This document shows, in pieces, positions 14,920 through 23,722 of a stretch of 64,000 nt of DNA (positions within the stretch are counted from its first letter, which is position 1; each line of letters begins with the position of its first letter). The position numbers and the translations under genes are program-made. The stretch spans positions 32,927 through 96,926 of the forward strand of contig CALXHI010000019.1 of the NCBI GenBank assembly GCA_944388075.1, read 5' to 3'. A model generated the notes under the pieces. The model was given only the letters and a program-made list of their open reading frames with translations, was not told the origin of the DNA and did no database searches. Origin of the DNA: an uncultured Clostridia bacterium (GTDB lineage: Bacteria; Bacillota; Clostridia; Oscillospirales; Ruminococcaceae).

Positions 14920-17082
14920 ATGGCAAAAGCCTTCTCTGCCAAAGATGCCAAATGGCTCTATCGCACCATACAAACGCTGCTGAACCGCCTGCAAACGGTA
15001 GGCAAGCTGGAACAGCAATGGACGCTCTCTATTCGCAGTGCCGCCGAAGCATTGCACACACACGAGTGGATGAAGCTGCTTGAAGCCATGAGCGTAGACG
15101 AACTCAATCGGGAAAAACGCGGCATTCGGGTCAAGACCCTGCGTGACTGCAACCTGCATACCCTCGCCGACCTCTATCCACTGACTGTACAGCAGCTTTC
15201 CGCCATCAACGGGATCAGCGACGATGCGGCACGAACCATTCAATCGCTGGTGACGTCCTATGCGGCGAAGTGCAAAGCCGCCACCAAAATCCGACTCACG
15301 CTCGATGATCAAAGCGAATGGGCAACGCAATTGGTGACGGCGATTGCGATATACCTCGCCGGTCGCTCTGAAGTACATGCCTGCCAAACCTATCTCGGTC
15401 ACAACCGCCAAATGCTTACGGCACAGCTGCAAGCCCTCAAGTCGGCAAAAAGTATGCTCAGATGGCTGTTTCTCTCCAAGGGAAGAAAGGCGGATGCCGA
15501 AGCTGCGTACAGTGCCTTGCTGGAGCAGATTCACACCGAAGAAACTGCAAAAATCGATGCCGCCCTCTCAGCTCTGGACACGCATTGTTCCATGTCCGCA
15601 GAGAACGCATGGCTGACATTCGGCAAAGACCCGATTCCGTTCCAAACCGTATTGGAACAGCTCGCCTCCGATATTGTCGGCACGGACAACAGTGTTTCGG
15701 GTCTGCCGGAAGCGTTGGCGGAGGAAATCAAGACCGAAACCTTTTCGCTCGAAGGGTTGTACTGTACATTGCGCAGCTATCAAAAATGGGGTGTGCATTA
15801 CATTCTCCACCAAAAACGAGTGCTGCTGGGCGATGAGATGGGGTTAGGCAAAACCGTACAGGCAATTGCCTCGATGGTTGCCCTCCACAATGCCGGTGCG
15901 ACGCATTTCATGGTACTGTGTCCGGCAAGCGTGCTGCCCAACTGGTGCAGAGAAATCACGAAGCACAGCATTCTGCAAGTCTTTCGCATTCACGGCGCAG
16001 ACCGTATGGAAACCTTTTCCCAATGGATTGCGGCTGGCGGTGTTGCGGTCACAACCTATGAAACGACCAAACATCTGGTACTGCCGGAGCATTTCCCATT
16101 CTCGATGCTGATTGTAGATGAAGCGCATTATATCAAGAATGACGAAGCCCAACGCACTCGCTATGCCAAACGGCTTGCCGCACAGGCAGATCGACTGCTG
16201 TTCATGACGGGTACGGCACTTGAGAATCGGGTAGATGAGATGATCGAGCTGATTGAGATTTTGCAGCCGGATATCGCCACGCAAATCAAGAAAATCGCAT
16301 TTCTCTCCACTGCACCCCAATTTCGGGAAACCATTGCACCGGTTTATTATCGCAGACGCCGAGAGGACGTGTTGACCGAATTGCCTGCGCTGACGGAAAT
16401 CGACGACTGGTGCAGCATGACGGATACAGAAGAGCGCATCTACGACCGAGCCTGTTTGCGGAAAGACTTTACCGCATGTCGGCGTGTTTCGTGGAACGTG
16501 CCTGACCTCAGCCAATCTTCCAAGGCACAACGGCTGCTGGAAATTGTCGCAGAAGCGACCGCAGAGAACCGTAAAATCATTGTATTCACGTTCTTTTTGG
16601 ATACAGTCGATGCTGTTGTCAAACTGCTTGGGGACTGCTGTCTAACGCCGCTCACCGGTGCGATGAACCCTGCCGAGCGGCAAGCCGTGCTCGATGAACT
16701 CGAACAAGCTCCTGCCGGAACGGTTCTGGCGGCACAGATTCAATCGGGCGGCACGGGACTCAACATCCAGTCGGCGAGCGTGGTTGTCATTTGTGAGCCG
16801 CAGTTCAAGCCCTCGATTGAGAATCAGGCGATTGCCCGCGCCTATCGCATGGGACAGGCACGCAATGTTCTGGTACACCGTCTGCTCTGTGAAGATACGG
16901 TGGATGAGCGTCTGAGCGAACTGCTCGATGCCAAACAAACCGTCTTTGATACCTTCGCCGATACCTCTGCCGCCGCAGAGAATACACCGGAAATCGAACC
17001 GCAGACCTTCGACAAAATCATGCAGGACGAAACCGCTCGGATACAACAAAAATACGCCCAAAGCAGCAAGCCGACCGAATGA
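14920..17082 (+). CDS. SNF2-family DEAD-like ATPase with N-terminal HhH segment
   Basis: 720 aa. The N-terminal ~270 residues are helical and include a helix-hairpin-helix-like stretch (VQQLSAINGISDDAARTIQSL, residues ~88-108) suited to DNA contact. The two-lobed SNF2 motor follows: Walker A GDEMGLGKT (K311), DEAH box D400-H403, motif III TGTALEN, and the helicase C lobe with LAAQIQSGGTGLNIQ and the arginine finger QAIARAYRMGQ. SNF2 ATPases translocate on duplex DNA without strand separation. No nuclease, methylase or RapA-type domain is present and no phage-defence genes surround it. It converges on the next gene with two bases between stop codons. Start ATG after GGGAGGA. Confidence 0.9.
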   Translation: MAKAFSAKDAKWLYRTIQTLLNRLQTVGKLEQQWTLSIRSAAEALHTHEWMKLLEAMSVDELNREKRGIRVKTLRDCNLHTLADLYPLTVQQLSAINGISDDAARTIQSLVTSYAAKCKAATKIRLTLDDQSEWATQLVTAIAIYLAGRSEVHACQTYLGHNRQMLTAQLQALKSAKSMLRWLFLSKGRKADAEAAYSALLEQIHTEETAKIDAALSALDTHCSMSAENAWLTFGKDPIPFQTVLEQLASDIVGTDNSVSGLPEALAEEIKTETFSLEGLYCTLRSYQKWGVHYILHQKRVLLGDEMGLGKTVQAIASMVALHNAGATHFMVLCPASVLPNWCREITKHSILQVFRIHGADRMETFSQWIAAGGVAVTTYETTKHLVLPEHFPFSMLIVDEAHYIKNDEAQRTRYAKRLAAQADRLLFMTGTALENRVDEMIELIEILQPDIATQIKKIAFLSTAPQFRETIAPVYYRRRREDVLTELPALTEIDDWCSMTDTEERIYDRACLRKDFTACRRVSWNVPDLSQSSKAQRLLEIVAEATAENRKIIVFTFFLDTVDAVVKLLGDCCLTPLTGAMNPAERQAVLDELEQAPAGTVLAAQIQSGGTGLNIQSASVVVICEPQFKPSIENQAIARAYRMGQARNVLVHRLLCEDTVDERLSELLDAKQTVFDTFADTSAAAENTPEIEPQTFDKIMQDETARIQQKYAQSSKPTE

Positions 17083-17084
17083 CG

Positions 17085-18236
17085 CTATGCCTGCGGATAT
17101 TGCAAGCGGGCAGTCAAATCGCCTGCCAATTCCGATGCCAGCTCCAAACTTGCCGCTTCTACCATGATCGTCAAGCTCCTGCCGCTGCGAGACGGTCGCA
17201 GGAGTGCTTCGCCATTGGCATGACTAGCTCGAATCCCCTCGGGTGTGGCATGAGAAGCCCATTCGGGACAATGTCCCATTGCCGGCACACCTTCGGTTTT
17301 AACGATACGCCGAACCGTATGACAGGTGGGGAGTTTGGCAAGCCATGCTTGCAAATCCGGCTCGGATTCCGCATGCAGGCGCAAGAATGTCGCCACCAGT
17401 ACCAATGCGTCGAGCGTAAAGCCCTGCTCGAGCGCCAAGCTTCGAGCCTCGACATCATCGCCCGTAGAGGCAGACGCATAGCGCAAGACCCTGCCGCCGT
17501 ACTGTGCCGCCATCCGTTCGGCGGCCGGCGGAACCCAATAGGGGAGTGCAACCGTCTGCTGCTGTGCGAGATACTGCTGTGCGACCAGCAAAAGCAGCCG
17601 CTCATAGAAAATCCAGCCCTGCTGTTCCGTATAGAGTGCCGCTGTCATACCGTCCGATGCCAACTGTACGGTTAAGCGAGAGCCACTGCCGCCGGCAAAC
17701 AGCTGATGACAAATGCTGCGCAATTCCGAAGAAATCACATGAAATTCCGGCTGCATGGGCAACGCCTTCGGCAGGCAGCGTTGCACTTGAGTGGCATAGA
17801 GCAGCTTCAGCCCTGTGCCATCGGCGAGATTGCCATACTCCTGCCGATGCTGCCAAGCGGTTCGCTGTGGGTTGCAGATAGTCTGCCACTGCATCGCGGT
17901 GAGAGGCAAAAGCCCCCGACTCATACAATGCAGCCGATGGGCACCCAAATGCAACAGAACGCCGCAGTTTGCCTGTACGGACGCTGAACCCATCTCCACG
18001 GGCGATACCTCCGGCATAAGAATCGCCGTACCACCGGCGGCGGCAATTGCACCGCAGACCAAATACGCCGATGCTTTGGCATAGTCCGAGCCTGCCGCAT
18101 AGCCCACCAAACAACGCTCTGCCGCTTCTGCCATGCCGAATCCAAGCCCTGCCAGTTGTTCCGGCACCTGTGCACCGAATACCATTCCATCCTCTTCCCA
18201 ATCCGGCATTTGCCGTGCCTGCCACTGCATTCCCAT
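17085..18236 (-). CDS. Phosphohexomutase-like protein lacking the catalytic serine loop
   Basis: 383 aa, shorter than the usual 450-500. The C-terminal 50 residues (TPEGIRASHANGEALLRPSRSGRSLTIMVEA) match domain IV of phosphomannomutase/phosphoglucomutase, with RPSRSG in place of the phosphate-binding RPSGTEP. The N-terminal part has the Rossmann-like run LVGYAAGSDYAKASAYLVCGAIAAAGG of domain I, but where the family has the phosphoserine loop TASHNP this protein reads LHLGAHRLH, and no DGD metal loop is visible. I read it as a probable pseudoenzyme or a regulator of that fold. The ATG at 18236 follows GAAAGGGGC; the frame extends upstream without support. Confidence 0.7.
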   Translation of the reverse strand: MGMQWQARQMPDWEEDGMVFGAQVPEQLAGLGFGMAEAAERCLVGYAAGSDYAKASAYLVCGAIAAAGGTAILMPEVSPVEMGSASVQANCGVLLHLGAHRLHCMSRGLLPLTAMQWQTICNPQRTAWQHRQEYGNLADGTGLKLLYATQVQRCLPKALPMQPEFHVISSELRSICHQLFAGGSGSRLTVQLASDGMTAALYTEQQGWIFYERLLLLVAQQYLAQQQTVALPYWVPPAAERMAAQYGGRVLRYASASTGDDVEARSLALEQGFTLDALVLVATFLRLHAESEPDLQAWLAKLPTCHTVRRIVKTEGVPAMGHCPEWASHATPEGIRASHANGEALLRPSRSGRSLTIMVEAASLELASELAGDLTARLQYPQA

Positions 18237-18261
18237 ATGATAGCCCCTTTCGGTTCGGTTT

Positions 18262-18287
18262 GTGATAGTATGATATCGCTGTATCAC
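18262..18287. promoter_or_regulatory. Inverted repeat in the divergent promoter region
   Basis: GTGATA and TATCAC with 14 bp between them, placed between the divergent genes at 18236 and 18337. Possible operator; no promoter around it is strong enough to anchor it. Confidence 0.3.
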
Positions 18288-18336
18288 TGTATAAATAGTA
18301 TCGCCGATTTTCCATTTGCTATACAAGGAGAGACCT

Positions 18337-18498
18337 ATGACCTGGACATTACCCGATTATGTGATTGCAGCTTTCATCGCTGTACTGTTTGTGTGGGGCA
18401 TTGTACACAGTATCCGACAGTGCAAACAGGGGAAATGCTGTTCCGGCTGTTGCGGAGATTGTTCGCAGTGCAAGCCAAAGCAGCCACCGCAAAATTAA
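18337..18498 (+). CDS. Small Cys-rich single-pass membrane protein
   Basis: 53 aa. One transmembrane helix (about residues 8-25, IAAFIAVLFVWGIV), then a basic stretch and a cysteine cluster CKQGKCCSGCCGDCSQC. The architecture matches the FeoB-associated Cys-rich membrane protein type, but no feoB is adjacent, so a metal role is inference. The ATG at 18337 follows AAGGAGAG; a TTG 21 bp upstream is less likely. Confidence 0.8.
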   Translation: MTWTLPDYVIAAFIAVLFVWGIVHSIRQCKQGKCCSGCCGDCSQCKPKQPPQN

Positions 18499-18627
18499 TT
18501 GGTATGATATTGCGATTTTCAGATACTTGTTGCAGGAATTGTCTACTTAAAAACTGGAAAAACTGCCGATAATTACTTAAAGCATGGCTTGTATTCCCGT
18601 TCTTTTATGGAAATTTTCAACAGGGGT

Positions 18628-18656
18628 TTGACAATGTTTCGATTCGCATGTATAAT
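18628..18656 (+). promoter_or_regulatory. Consensus promoter of the mannanase gene
   Basis: TTGACA, 17 bp, TATAAT; leader of about 108 nt with a possible hairpin TGCATGACATCGGATGCA. Confidence 0.88.
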
Positions 18657-18770
18657 ATTTTTGTCAGGAAGTGCGAAAATGCGTCCATGTTCGTTCATTC
18701 GGTGCATGACATCGGATGCAATCTGCCGCATATCCCTTGCTGATATGCAAAAGAAAAGAGGAGGATTTTT

Positions 18771-20576
18771 ATGAAGCAAAAACAAAAAGCCTGCTTGACA
18801 GCGGCTATGGTTGCCTTGACTGCATTGAACAGCTTCGGCAGCGTTTCCGCAGCAGGCAATGGCGCAGGCGGTTACAGCTGGGAAGCCACATCGGGCTACC
18901 AAGAGGCAACCACAAGCGTCACCGACAACGGCAATGCCACCACCGTTACGTTCGAGAATGCCGACGATGGCTCGACTAATGCGGCAGGCTTCTGCACGAC
19001 CCTGAGCGGTGCAGACTGGAGCGGCTACACAACCATGCGCTTCACGCTGACCAATAACGGGAACAGCACCATTTCGCTTGCCACCGCACTCAATACCGGC
19101 AGTTCTTGGGATTGGCATCAATCCGGTGTAACCACGGTTGAGGGCGGCAAGTCTACCGAAGTCACCTATTACCTCAATGCCGAGGAATGGAGCTTCGATG
19201 GCGAAACCGTTTCGGTCAGCAATCTCTATCAGCTTCAGCGTATCAACATGATGGTCATGGCTCCCTATGGCACAAGCACCGTCAGCGGCAGCATTACCAT
19301 CTCCGATTTGGAACTGGGTTCGAGCAGTGCAACCACCGTTGAGCCGAAAGACGGCTTCTATGTCGATGGTGAGACCCTGCGTGATGCCAACCAAAATCCA
19401 TTTGTCATGCGCGGCACGAATTATGCCTACTGCTGGTACAGCTGGGAGAACAATGCCGAAGCAACGCTGAAGGAAATTGCAGGCTATGGTGCAAACACCG
19501 TTCGTATCGTCTTGACCGATGGTGTGGCATATGGTTCGGCTGCCAATACTGCGGGCGAAGTCTCCAACTTGATTTCGCTCTGCGAGAAGTACAATCTGGT
19601 TGCTGTGCTGGAAGTCCATGACCCGACCGGTAAGGACGATACCGAATCGCTCTATACAGCCGCCAGATACTTTGCCGGCATTGCAAATTCCTTGGTCGGC
19701 CACGAGGATACCACCATCATCAACATCGCCAACGAATGGCAGGGCACGACCAATGACAGCGCATGGCAGAGCGCCTATATCGAAGCAGTCAAGATTATCC
19801 GTGATGCCGGTCTGAAGCACTGCATTATGTGCGATGCCGGCGGTTGGGGACAGGGCTACAGCACCGTTCTGAACGGCGGCGCAGCGGTTCTGGAATCCGA
19901 TCCGGAAAAGAACTGCATGTTCTCCGTGCATATGTACGGCAGCGCAGGCGGCTCTGAAAGCACCATCAAAAGCATCATTGACGGCATGATTGCCCGTGAC
20001 CTCTGCCTGGTCATCGGTGAATTTGGCTACCAGCACTCCGATGGCGATGTCAAGGAAGCCTACATCATGGAGTACTGCGAACAGACCGATACCGGCTGGC
20101 TGGCATGGAGCTGGTATGGCAACAGCAGTCCGGTGGAATATCTCGACATGAGCTCTGCCAATGTCGGCGGTACGCTGAGCAGCAATTGGGGTGAAATTGT
20201 CGTAAACGGCAGTAACGGCTGGAAGGAAACCTCTGAGATTTGCTCCATCTACACCGGCGAAACGCCCGTGACTACCACCACCACTACCACGACGACAACA
20301 ACAACGGCTATAACCACAACAACCACTGAATCCACGACAACGACCACAACGACAACACCTCACTCTGAAGCAATTGTCACGCTGATTGGCGACGTCGACT
20401 GCAACAGTATCGTGAATGTTGCCGATGCTGTCCTGCTCTGCCGCTTCACTGCAGAAGACAATACCATTTCCGTCAGCGAACAGGGACGTGCCAATGCAGA
20501 CTTCGACCGAAACGGCACGATCGATTCCGCTGATGCCTCGAAGCTGATTCGGAGCCTTGCCAATATTGCAGCATAA
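18771..20576 (+). CDS. Cellulosomal GH5 beta-mannanase with N-terminal CBM-like domain and dockerin
   Basis: 601 aa. Signal peptide at residues ~1-27 (ends SVSA). A beta-sandwich, carbohydrate-binding-like region at ~30-185. The catalytic domain at ~195-510 opens with GFYVDGETLRDANQNPFVMRG and follows the subfamily GH5_8 mannanase pattern throughout. The acid/base is E322 in IANEWQG and the nucleophile E417 in VIGEFGYQ. A Thr linker and a type I dockerin (loops DVDCNSIVNVAD and DFDRNGTIDSAD) complete it. It should cut beta-1,4-mannan internally, outside the cell on a cohesin scaffold. Preceded by its own promoter and AGAGGAGG; followed by a terminator. Confidence 0.93.
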   Translation: MKQKQKACLTAAMVALTALNSFGSVSAAGNGAGGYSWEATSGYQEATTSVTDNGNATTVTFENADDGSTNAAGFCTTLSGADWSGYTTMRFTLTNNGNSTISLATALNTGSSWDWHQSGVTTVEGGKSTEVTYYLNAEEWSFDGETVSVSNLYQLQRINMMVMAPYGTSTVSGSITISDLELGSSSATTVEPKDGFYVDGETLRDANQNPFVMRGTNYAYCWYSWENNAEATLKEIAGYGANTVRIVLTDGVAYGSAANTAGEVSNLISLCEKYNLVAVLEVHDPTGKDDTESLYTAARYFAGIANSLVGHEDTTIINIANEWQGTTNDSAWQSAYIEAVKIIRDAGLKHCIMCDAGGWGQGYSTVLNGGAAVLESDPEKNCMFSVHMYGSAGGSESTIKSIIDGMIARDLCLVIGEFGYQHSDGDVKEAYIMEYCEQTDTGWLAWSWYGNSSPVEYLDMSSANVGGTLSSNWGEIVVNGSNGWKETSEICSIYTGETPVTTTTTTTTTTTTAITTTTTESTTTTTTTTPHSEAIVTLIGDVDCNSIVNVADAVLLCRFTAEDNTISVSEQGRANADFDRNGTIDSADASKLIRSLANIAA

Positions 20577-20583
20577 ACAGCAC

Positions 20584-20619
20584 AAATCCGGTTCTCTCAT
20601 CTCTGAGAGAATCGGATTT
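20584..20619 (+). terminator. Terminator between convergent genes
   Basis: 16-bp stem AAATCCGGTTCTCTCA/TGAGAGAATCGGATTT with a TCTC loop. T run weak; it could also serve the minus-strand gene ending at 20663. Confidence 0.65.
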
Positions 20620-20662
20620 CTCATATCCTTTTCGAAATGCTCTAATTGCATGCCTTTCTTGA

Positions 20663-21286
20663 TTATTTTTCCGATTCAATTTCTGCCCAATCAATTTTGT
20701 GGTCTTTGAAGTAATAGATGCGGTCATGCTCGCTCAGTTCTCGCAGCACCCTACAAGGATTTCCAACTGCTATCACATTGGACGGAATATCCTTCGTCAC
20801 TACGCTGCCTGCCCCAATCACCACATTATCCCCGATTGTAACACCCGGCAGTATCAACGCACCGGCACCAATCCAACAGTTTTTCCCGATATGCACGGGG
20901 CTGTTGTATTGATATGCCTGCTGTCGCAGCTCCGGCAAAATGGGATGCCCTGCCGTTGCGACCACAACCTGCGGTCCGAACATCGTGTAATCCCCAACAT
21001 AGATATGGGTATCATCGACAAAGGTACAGCCGAAATTGCAATAGACCATCTTGCCGAAATGCAGATTGCCCGCTCCCATATTCGTGTACAGCGGCGGCTC
21101 GATATAACTGCCCTCACCAATCTCTGCGAACATCTCTTTCAGCAACGCATTTCGCTTGTCCATCTCGCTCGGACGTGTTTGGTTGAAGTCATACAGCCGA
21201 TCCAAGCGTTTCAGCTGGTCTTCCATAATTTCAGGGTCACCCGGCAAATACAGCTCGCCGGTGTGCATCTTGTCTTTCATCGCCAT
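20663..21286 (-). CDS. Maltose/galactoside-type sugar O-acetyltransferase
   Basis: 207 aa from the ATG at 21286, which is 9 nt after AAGGAAAGG. Left-handed beta-helix hexapeptide repeats are visible (IGKNCWIGAGALILPGVTIGDNVVIGAGSVV) plus the N-terminal cap (YLPGDPEIMEDQLKRLDRLYDFN) typical of Maa/LacA/NodL enzymes. Catalytic His of the family lies in VVVATAGHPI. It transfers acetyl from acetyl-CoA to a sugar hydroxyl. It lies downstream of ugd beyond a terminator, so it may be outside the polysaccharide operon. Confidence 0.9.
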   Translation of the reverse strand: MAMKDKMHTGELYLPGDPEIMEDQLKRLDRLYDFNQTRPSEMDKRNALLKEMFAEIGEGSYIEPPLYTNMGAGNLHFGKMVYCNFGCTFVDDTHIYVGDYTMFGPQVVVATAGHPILPELRQQAYQYNSPVHIGKNCWIGAGALILPGVTIGDNVVIGAGSVVTKDIPSNVIAVGNPCRVLRELSEHDRIYYFKDHKIDWAEIESEK

Positions 21287-21308
21287 AGAAAAACGCCTTT
21301 CCTTGTAC

Positions 21309-21344
21309 AAAATCCGGTTCCACATAATGGTACAACCGGATTTT
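21309..21344 (-). terminator. Terminator of ugd and the polysaccharide operon
   Basis: Stem AAAATCCGGTT/AACCGGATTTT with TTTT on the minus strand, 17 bp after the ugd stop codon. Confidence 0.7.
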
Positions 21345-21360
21345 CTGTATTAATCCACAA

Positions 21361-22593
21361 TCAATCTCTGCGGAAAATATCTCGTGTATAGACCTTGTCT
21401 ACCACATCATCGAGACAGGCATCATAACGGTTTGCAATAATCGCATCGCTCTGCTGCTTGAACGCTTCCAAATCGTTCACAACGACACTGCCAAAGAATG
21501 TATCGCCGTCTTTGAGGGTCGGCTCATAGATGATAACCGTTGCACCCTTGGCCTTAATTCGTTTCATGACACCCTGAATCGAGCTCTGACGGAAGTTATC
21601 GGAGTTGGACTTCATCGTCAGACGGTACACGCCAATCGTAACCGGCTTTTCTTTGCTCGGGTCATAGGTACTACTCGCCTCATATGCCCCTGCAATTTCC
21701 AGCACTCGTTCGGCAATGAAATCCTTACGAGTGCGGTTGGATTCAACAATCGCCGTCATCATGTTCTGCGGTACATCTGCATAATTGGCAAGCAATTGCT
21801 TCGTATCCTTCGGCAGACAGTAACCGCCATAGCCAAAGCTCGGGTTATTGTAATGCGTACCGATTCTCGGGTCAAGACAAACGCCATCGATAATCGCCTG
21901 CGTATCCAGACCTTTCAGTTCTGCATAGGTGTCCAGTTCGTTGAAGTAGGACACACGCAAGGCCAGATACGTATTCGCAAACAGCTTGACGGCCTCAGCC
22001 TCGGTAAAGCCCATGAACAAAGTCGGAATATCCTCTTTGATGGCTCCCTCTTGCAGCAGCGTAGCAAAGGTATTAGCGGCTTTGACCAGGCGGTCATCTT
22101 CCGGGTCTGTGCCCACAATGATTCTCGAAGGATAGAGGTTGTCATACAACGCCTGCGATTCCCGCAAAAACTCAGGGCTGAAAAGGATATTCTTTGTCCG
22201 GTACTTCTCACGCACCGATGCCGTATAGCCCACCGGAATGGTCGATTTAATGACCATGATGGCATCAGGATTAACACGCAATACCAGTTCAATGACTTTC
22301 TCGACCGCAGAGGTATCAAAGAAATTCTTCTTGCTGTCATAGTTGGTCGGTGCAGCAATGACGATGAATTCGGCATCCTTGTATGCCGATTCACCATCAA
22401 GCGTTGCGACCAGATTCAACTCTTTTTCTGCAAGATACTGCTCGATGTAATCGTCCTGAATCGGCGATTTCTTCTGATTGATCAGCTCGACCTTCTCCGG
22501 AATGATATCCACAGCAATGACTTCGTGGTGCTGTGCCAGCAATGTCGCAATCGACAAGCCGACATATCCGGTTCCTGCTACTGCCACCCTCAT
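21361..22593 (-). CDS. ugd: UDP-glucose 6-dehydrogenase
   Basis: 410 aa. N-terminal Rossmann motif [19 protein letters not shown] and SPEFLRES, which are typical of UDP-sugar dehydrogenases; catalytic C259 in [12 protein letters not shown]. It oxidises UDP-glucose to UDP-glucuronate with two NAD+. Base composition is higher in GC than the rfb genes upstream, from which it is separated by 235 bp containing an inverted-repeat element. No convincing promoter of its own; the ribosome site is TAGGAGAA. Confidence 0.92.
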   Translation of the reverse strand: MRVAVAGTGYVGLSIATLLAQHHEVIAVDIIPEKVELINQKKSPIQDDYIEQYLAEKELNLVATLDGESAYKDAEFIVIAAPTNYDSKKNFFDTSAVEKVIELVLRVNPDAIMVIKSTIPVGYTASVREKYRTKNILFSPEFLRESQALYDNLYPSRIIVGTDPEDDRLVKAANTFATLLQEGAIKEDIPTLFMGFTEAEAVKLFANTYLALRVSYFNELDTYAELKGLDTQAIIDGVCLDPRIGTHYNNPSFGYGGYCLPKDTKQLLANYADVPQNMMTAIVESNRTRKDFIAERVLEIAGAYEASSTYDPSKEKPVTIGVYRLTMKSNSDNFRQSSIQGVMKRIKAKGATVIIYEPTLKDGDTFFGSVVVNDLEAFKQQSDAIIANRYDACLDDVVDKVYTRDIFRRD

Positions 22594-22654
22594 ATGCTTT
22601 TCTCCTACTAAAACTTATTAAGCAAAATAAAACTGCCAATTTCTCTAAACCTAA

Positions 22655-22797
22655 GGCCACATCGCACAAGGCTTATTTGTCAGATGAAACAAAAAGCGCA
22701 GAGAATACTCTGTGTATTCCCAAGCATTTTGTAAATATGGCAAAAACCGCAAGTAGATGCCGTGCGAAACCGCCAAGAGAACTTTGTGCGATGTTGC
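22655..22797. mobile_element. MITE-like inverted-repeat element, copy 2 (full length)
   Basis: Ends GGCCACATCGCACAAGG and CTTTGTGCGATGTTGC form an imperfect terminal inverted repeat. The interior, read left to right, aligns with the reverse complement of the copy at 63870: GTCAGATGAAACAAAAAGCG, a near-palindrome AATACTCTGTGTATT, and CGTGC-AAACCGCC toward the right end. It is more diverged than the other two. It lies between rfbD and ugd, at the border of the AT-rich polysaccharide core. Confidence 0.75.
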
Positions 22798-22828
22798 TTT
22801 CAAACAATACCCTTACACATATACAAAT

Positions 22829-23719
22829 TCAAATCGCAAGTTCCTTCATATAACGCTTCAATGCGTCTTGCCAAGTTGGTAACGGAATAAAACCATTTTT
22901 AGCAAGTTTAGATTTATCAAGACGAGAGTTATGCGGTCTTTGCGCCTTTGAAGCTCCATATTCACTCGTTGTTACCGGAATCACTCTTGTTTGATAACCT
23001 GCCAAGCGAAAAATCTCCGCTGCAAACTCACTCCAACTGATAAATCCACCCTCATTTGTTGCGTGATAGTAGCCGTACCTTTCGCACTCGCACATATCTA
23101 CCAGAAGACGGGCAAGATCCATGGTGTATGTAGGTGTACCAATTTGGTCATTTACAATTCTTAGTTCTGAATGCTTTTTGCCAAGATCCAACATTGTTTT
23201 TACAAAATTGTTGCCATTTGCGCCAAATACCCATGCAATGCGAACAATATAAAATTTCTGCAAAAGACTGCTCACGGCAAGCTCGCCTTCTAATTTGGTC
23301 CATCCGTACACATTCAACGGTGCATAATCCTTATTATCCGGTTCCCATGGTTCTGTTCCCTGACCGTTAAACACATAATCCGTAGAAATGTATATCATCT
23401 TGCAATCTAGTTTCTTGCAAACAGATGCAATATTTTTTGTCCCATCTACATTGATGGCATATACTTTTGACGCATTGCCTTCATCTTCAGCAGCATCAAC
23501 AGCTGTCCATGCTGCACAATGTATGACAACATCCGGATTTACATTCGAAATGATCTCCTCTGTCTTTTGGGCATCTGTGATATCAAGCTTTTCATAAGAT
23601 TCAATCAAATCAATCGATTCCATAATATCAGATCCTGTACATTCATATCCACGGTTTATCAATGTACGAATCACATCATGCCCCAGCAAACCACCTACGC
23701 CTGTTACAAATGCTTTCAT
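22829..23719 (-). CDS. rfbD: dTDP-4-dehydrorhamnose reductase
   Basis: 296 aa, a short-chain dehydrogenase-type fold. N-terminal VTGVGGLLGHDV nucleotide loop, STDYVFNG, and active-site YGWTKLEGE (YxxxK). Last step of dTDP-L-rhamnose synthesis, NAD(P)H dependent. Coupled to rfbB with 3 bp between stop and start. Confidence 0.95.
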   Translation of the reverse strand: MKAFVTGVGGLLGHDVIRTLINRGYECTGSDIMESIDLIESYEKLDITDAQKTEEIISNVNPDVVIHCAAWTAVDAAEDEGNASKVYAINVDGTKNIASVCKKLDCKMIYISTDYVFNGQGTEPWEPDNKDYAPLNVYGWTKLEGELAVSSLLQKFYIVRIAWVFGANGNNFVKTMLDLGKKHSELRIVNDQIGTPTYTMDLARLLVDMCECERYGYYHATNEGGFISWSEFAAEIFRLAGYQTRVIPVTTSEYGASKAQRPHNSRLDKSKLAKNGFIPLPTWQDALKRYMKELAI

Positions 23720-23722
23720 TAT

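Noticed and set aside
14920..17082. Phage-defence island around the SNF2 ATPase
   Set aside because: No nuclease, methylase, DISARM or Druantia partner genes flank it; neighbours are DUF1846 and a phosphohexomutase-like gene.
18573..20651. 692-residue minus-strand open frame
   Set aside because: It lies opposite the GH5 mannanase, which has a signal peptide, catalytic residues, dockerin and promoter; the opposite frame has no recognisable domain.
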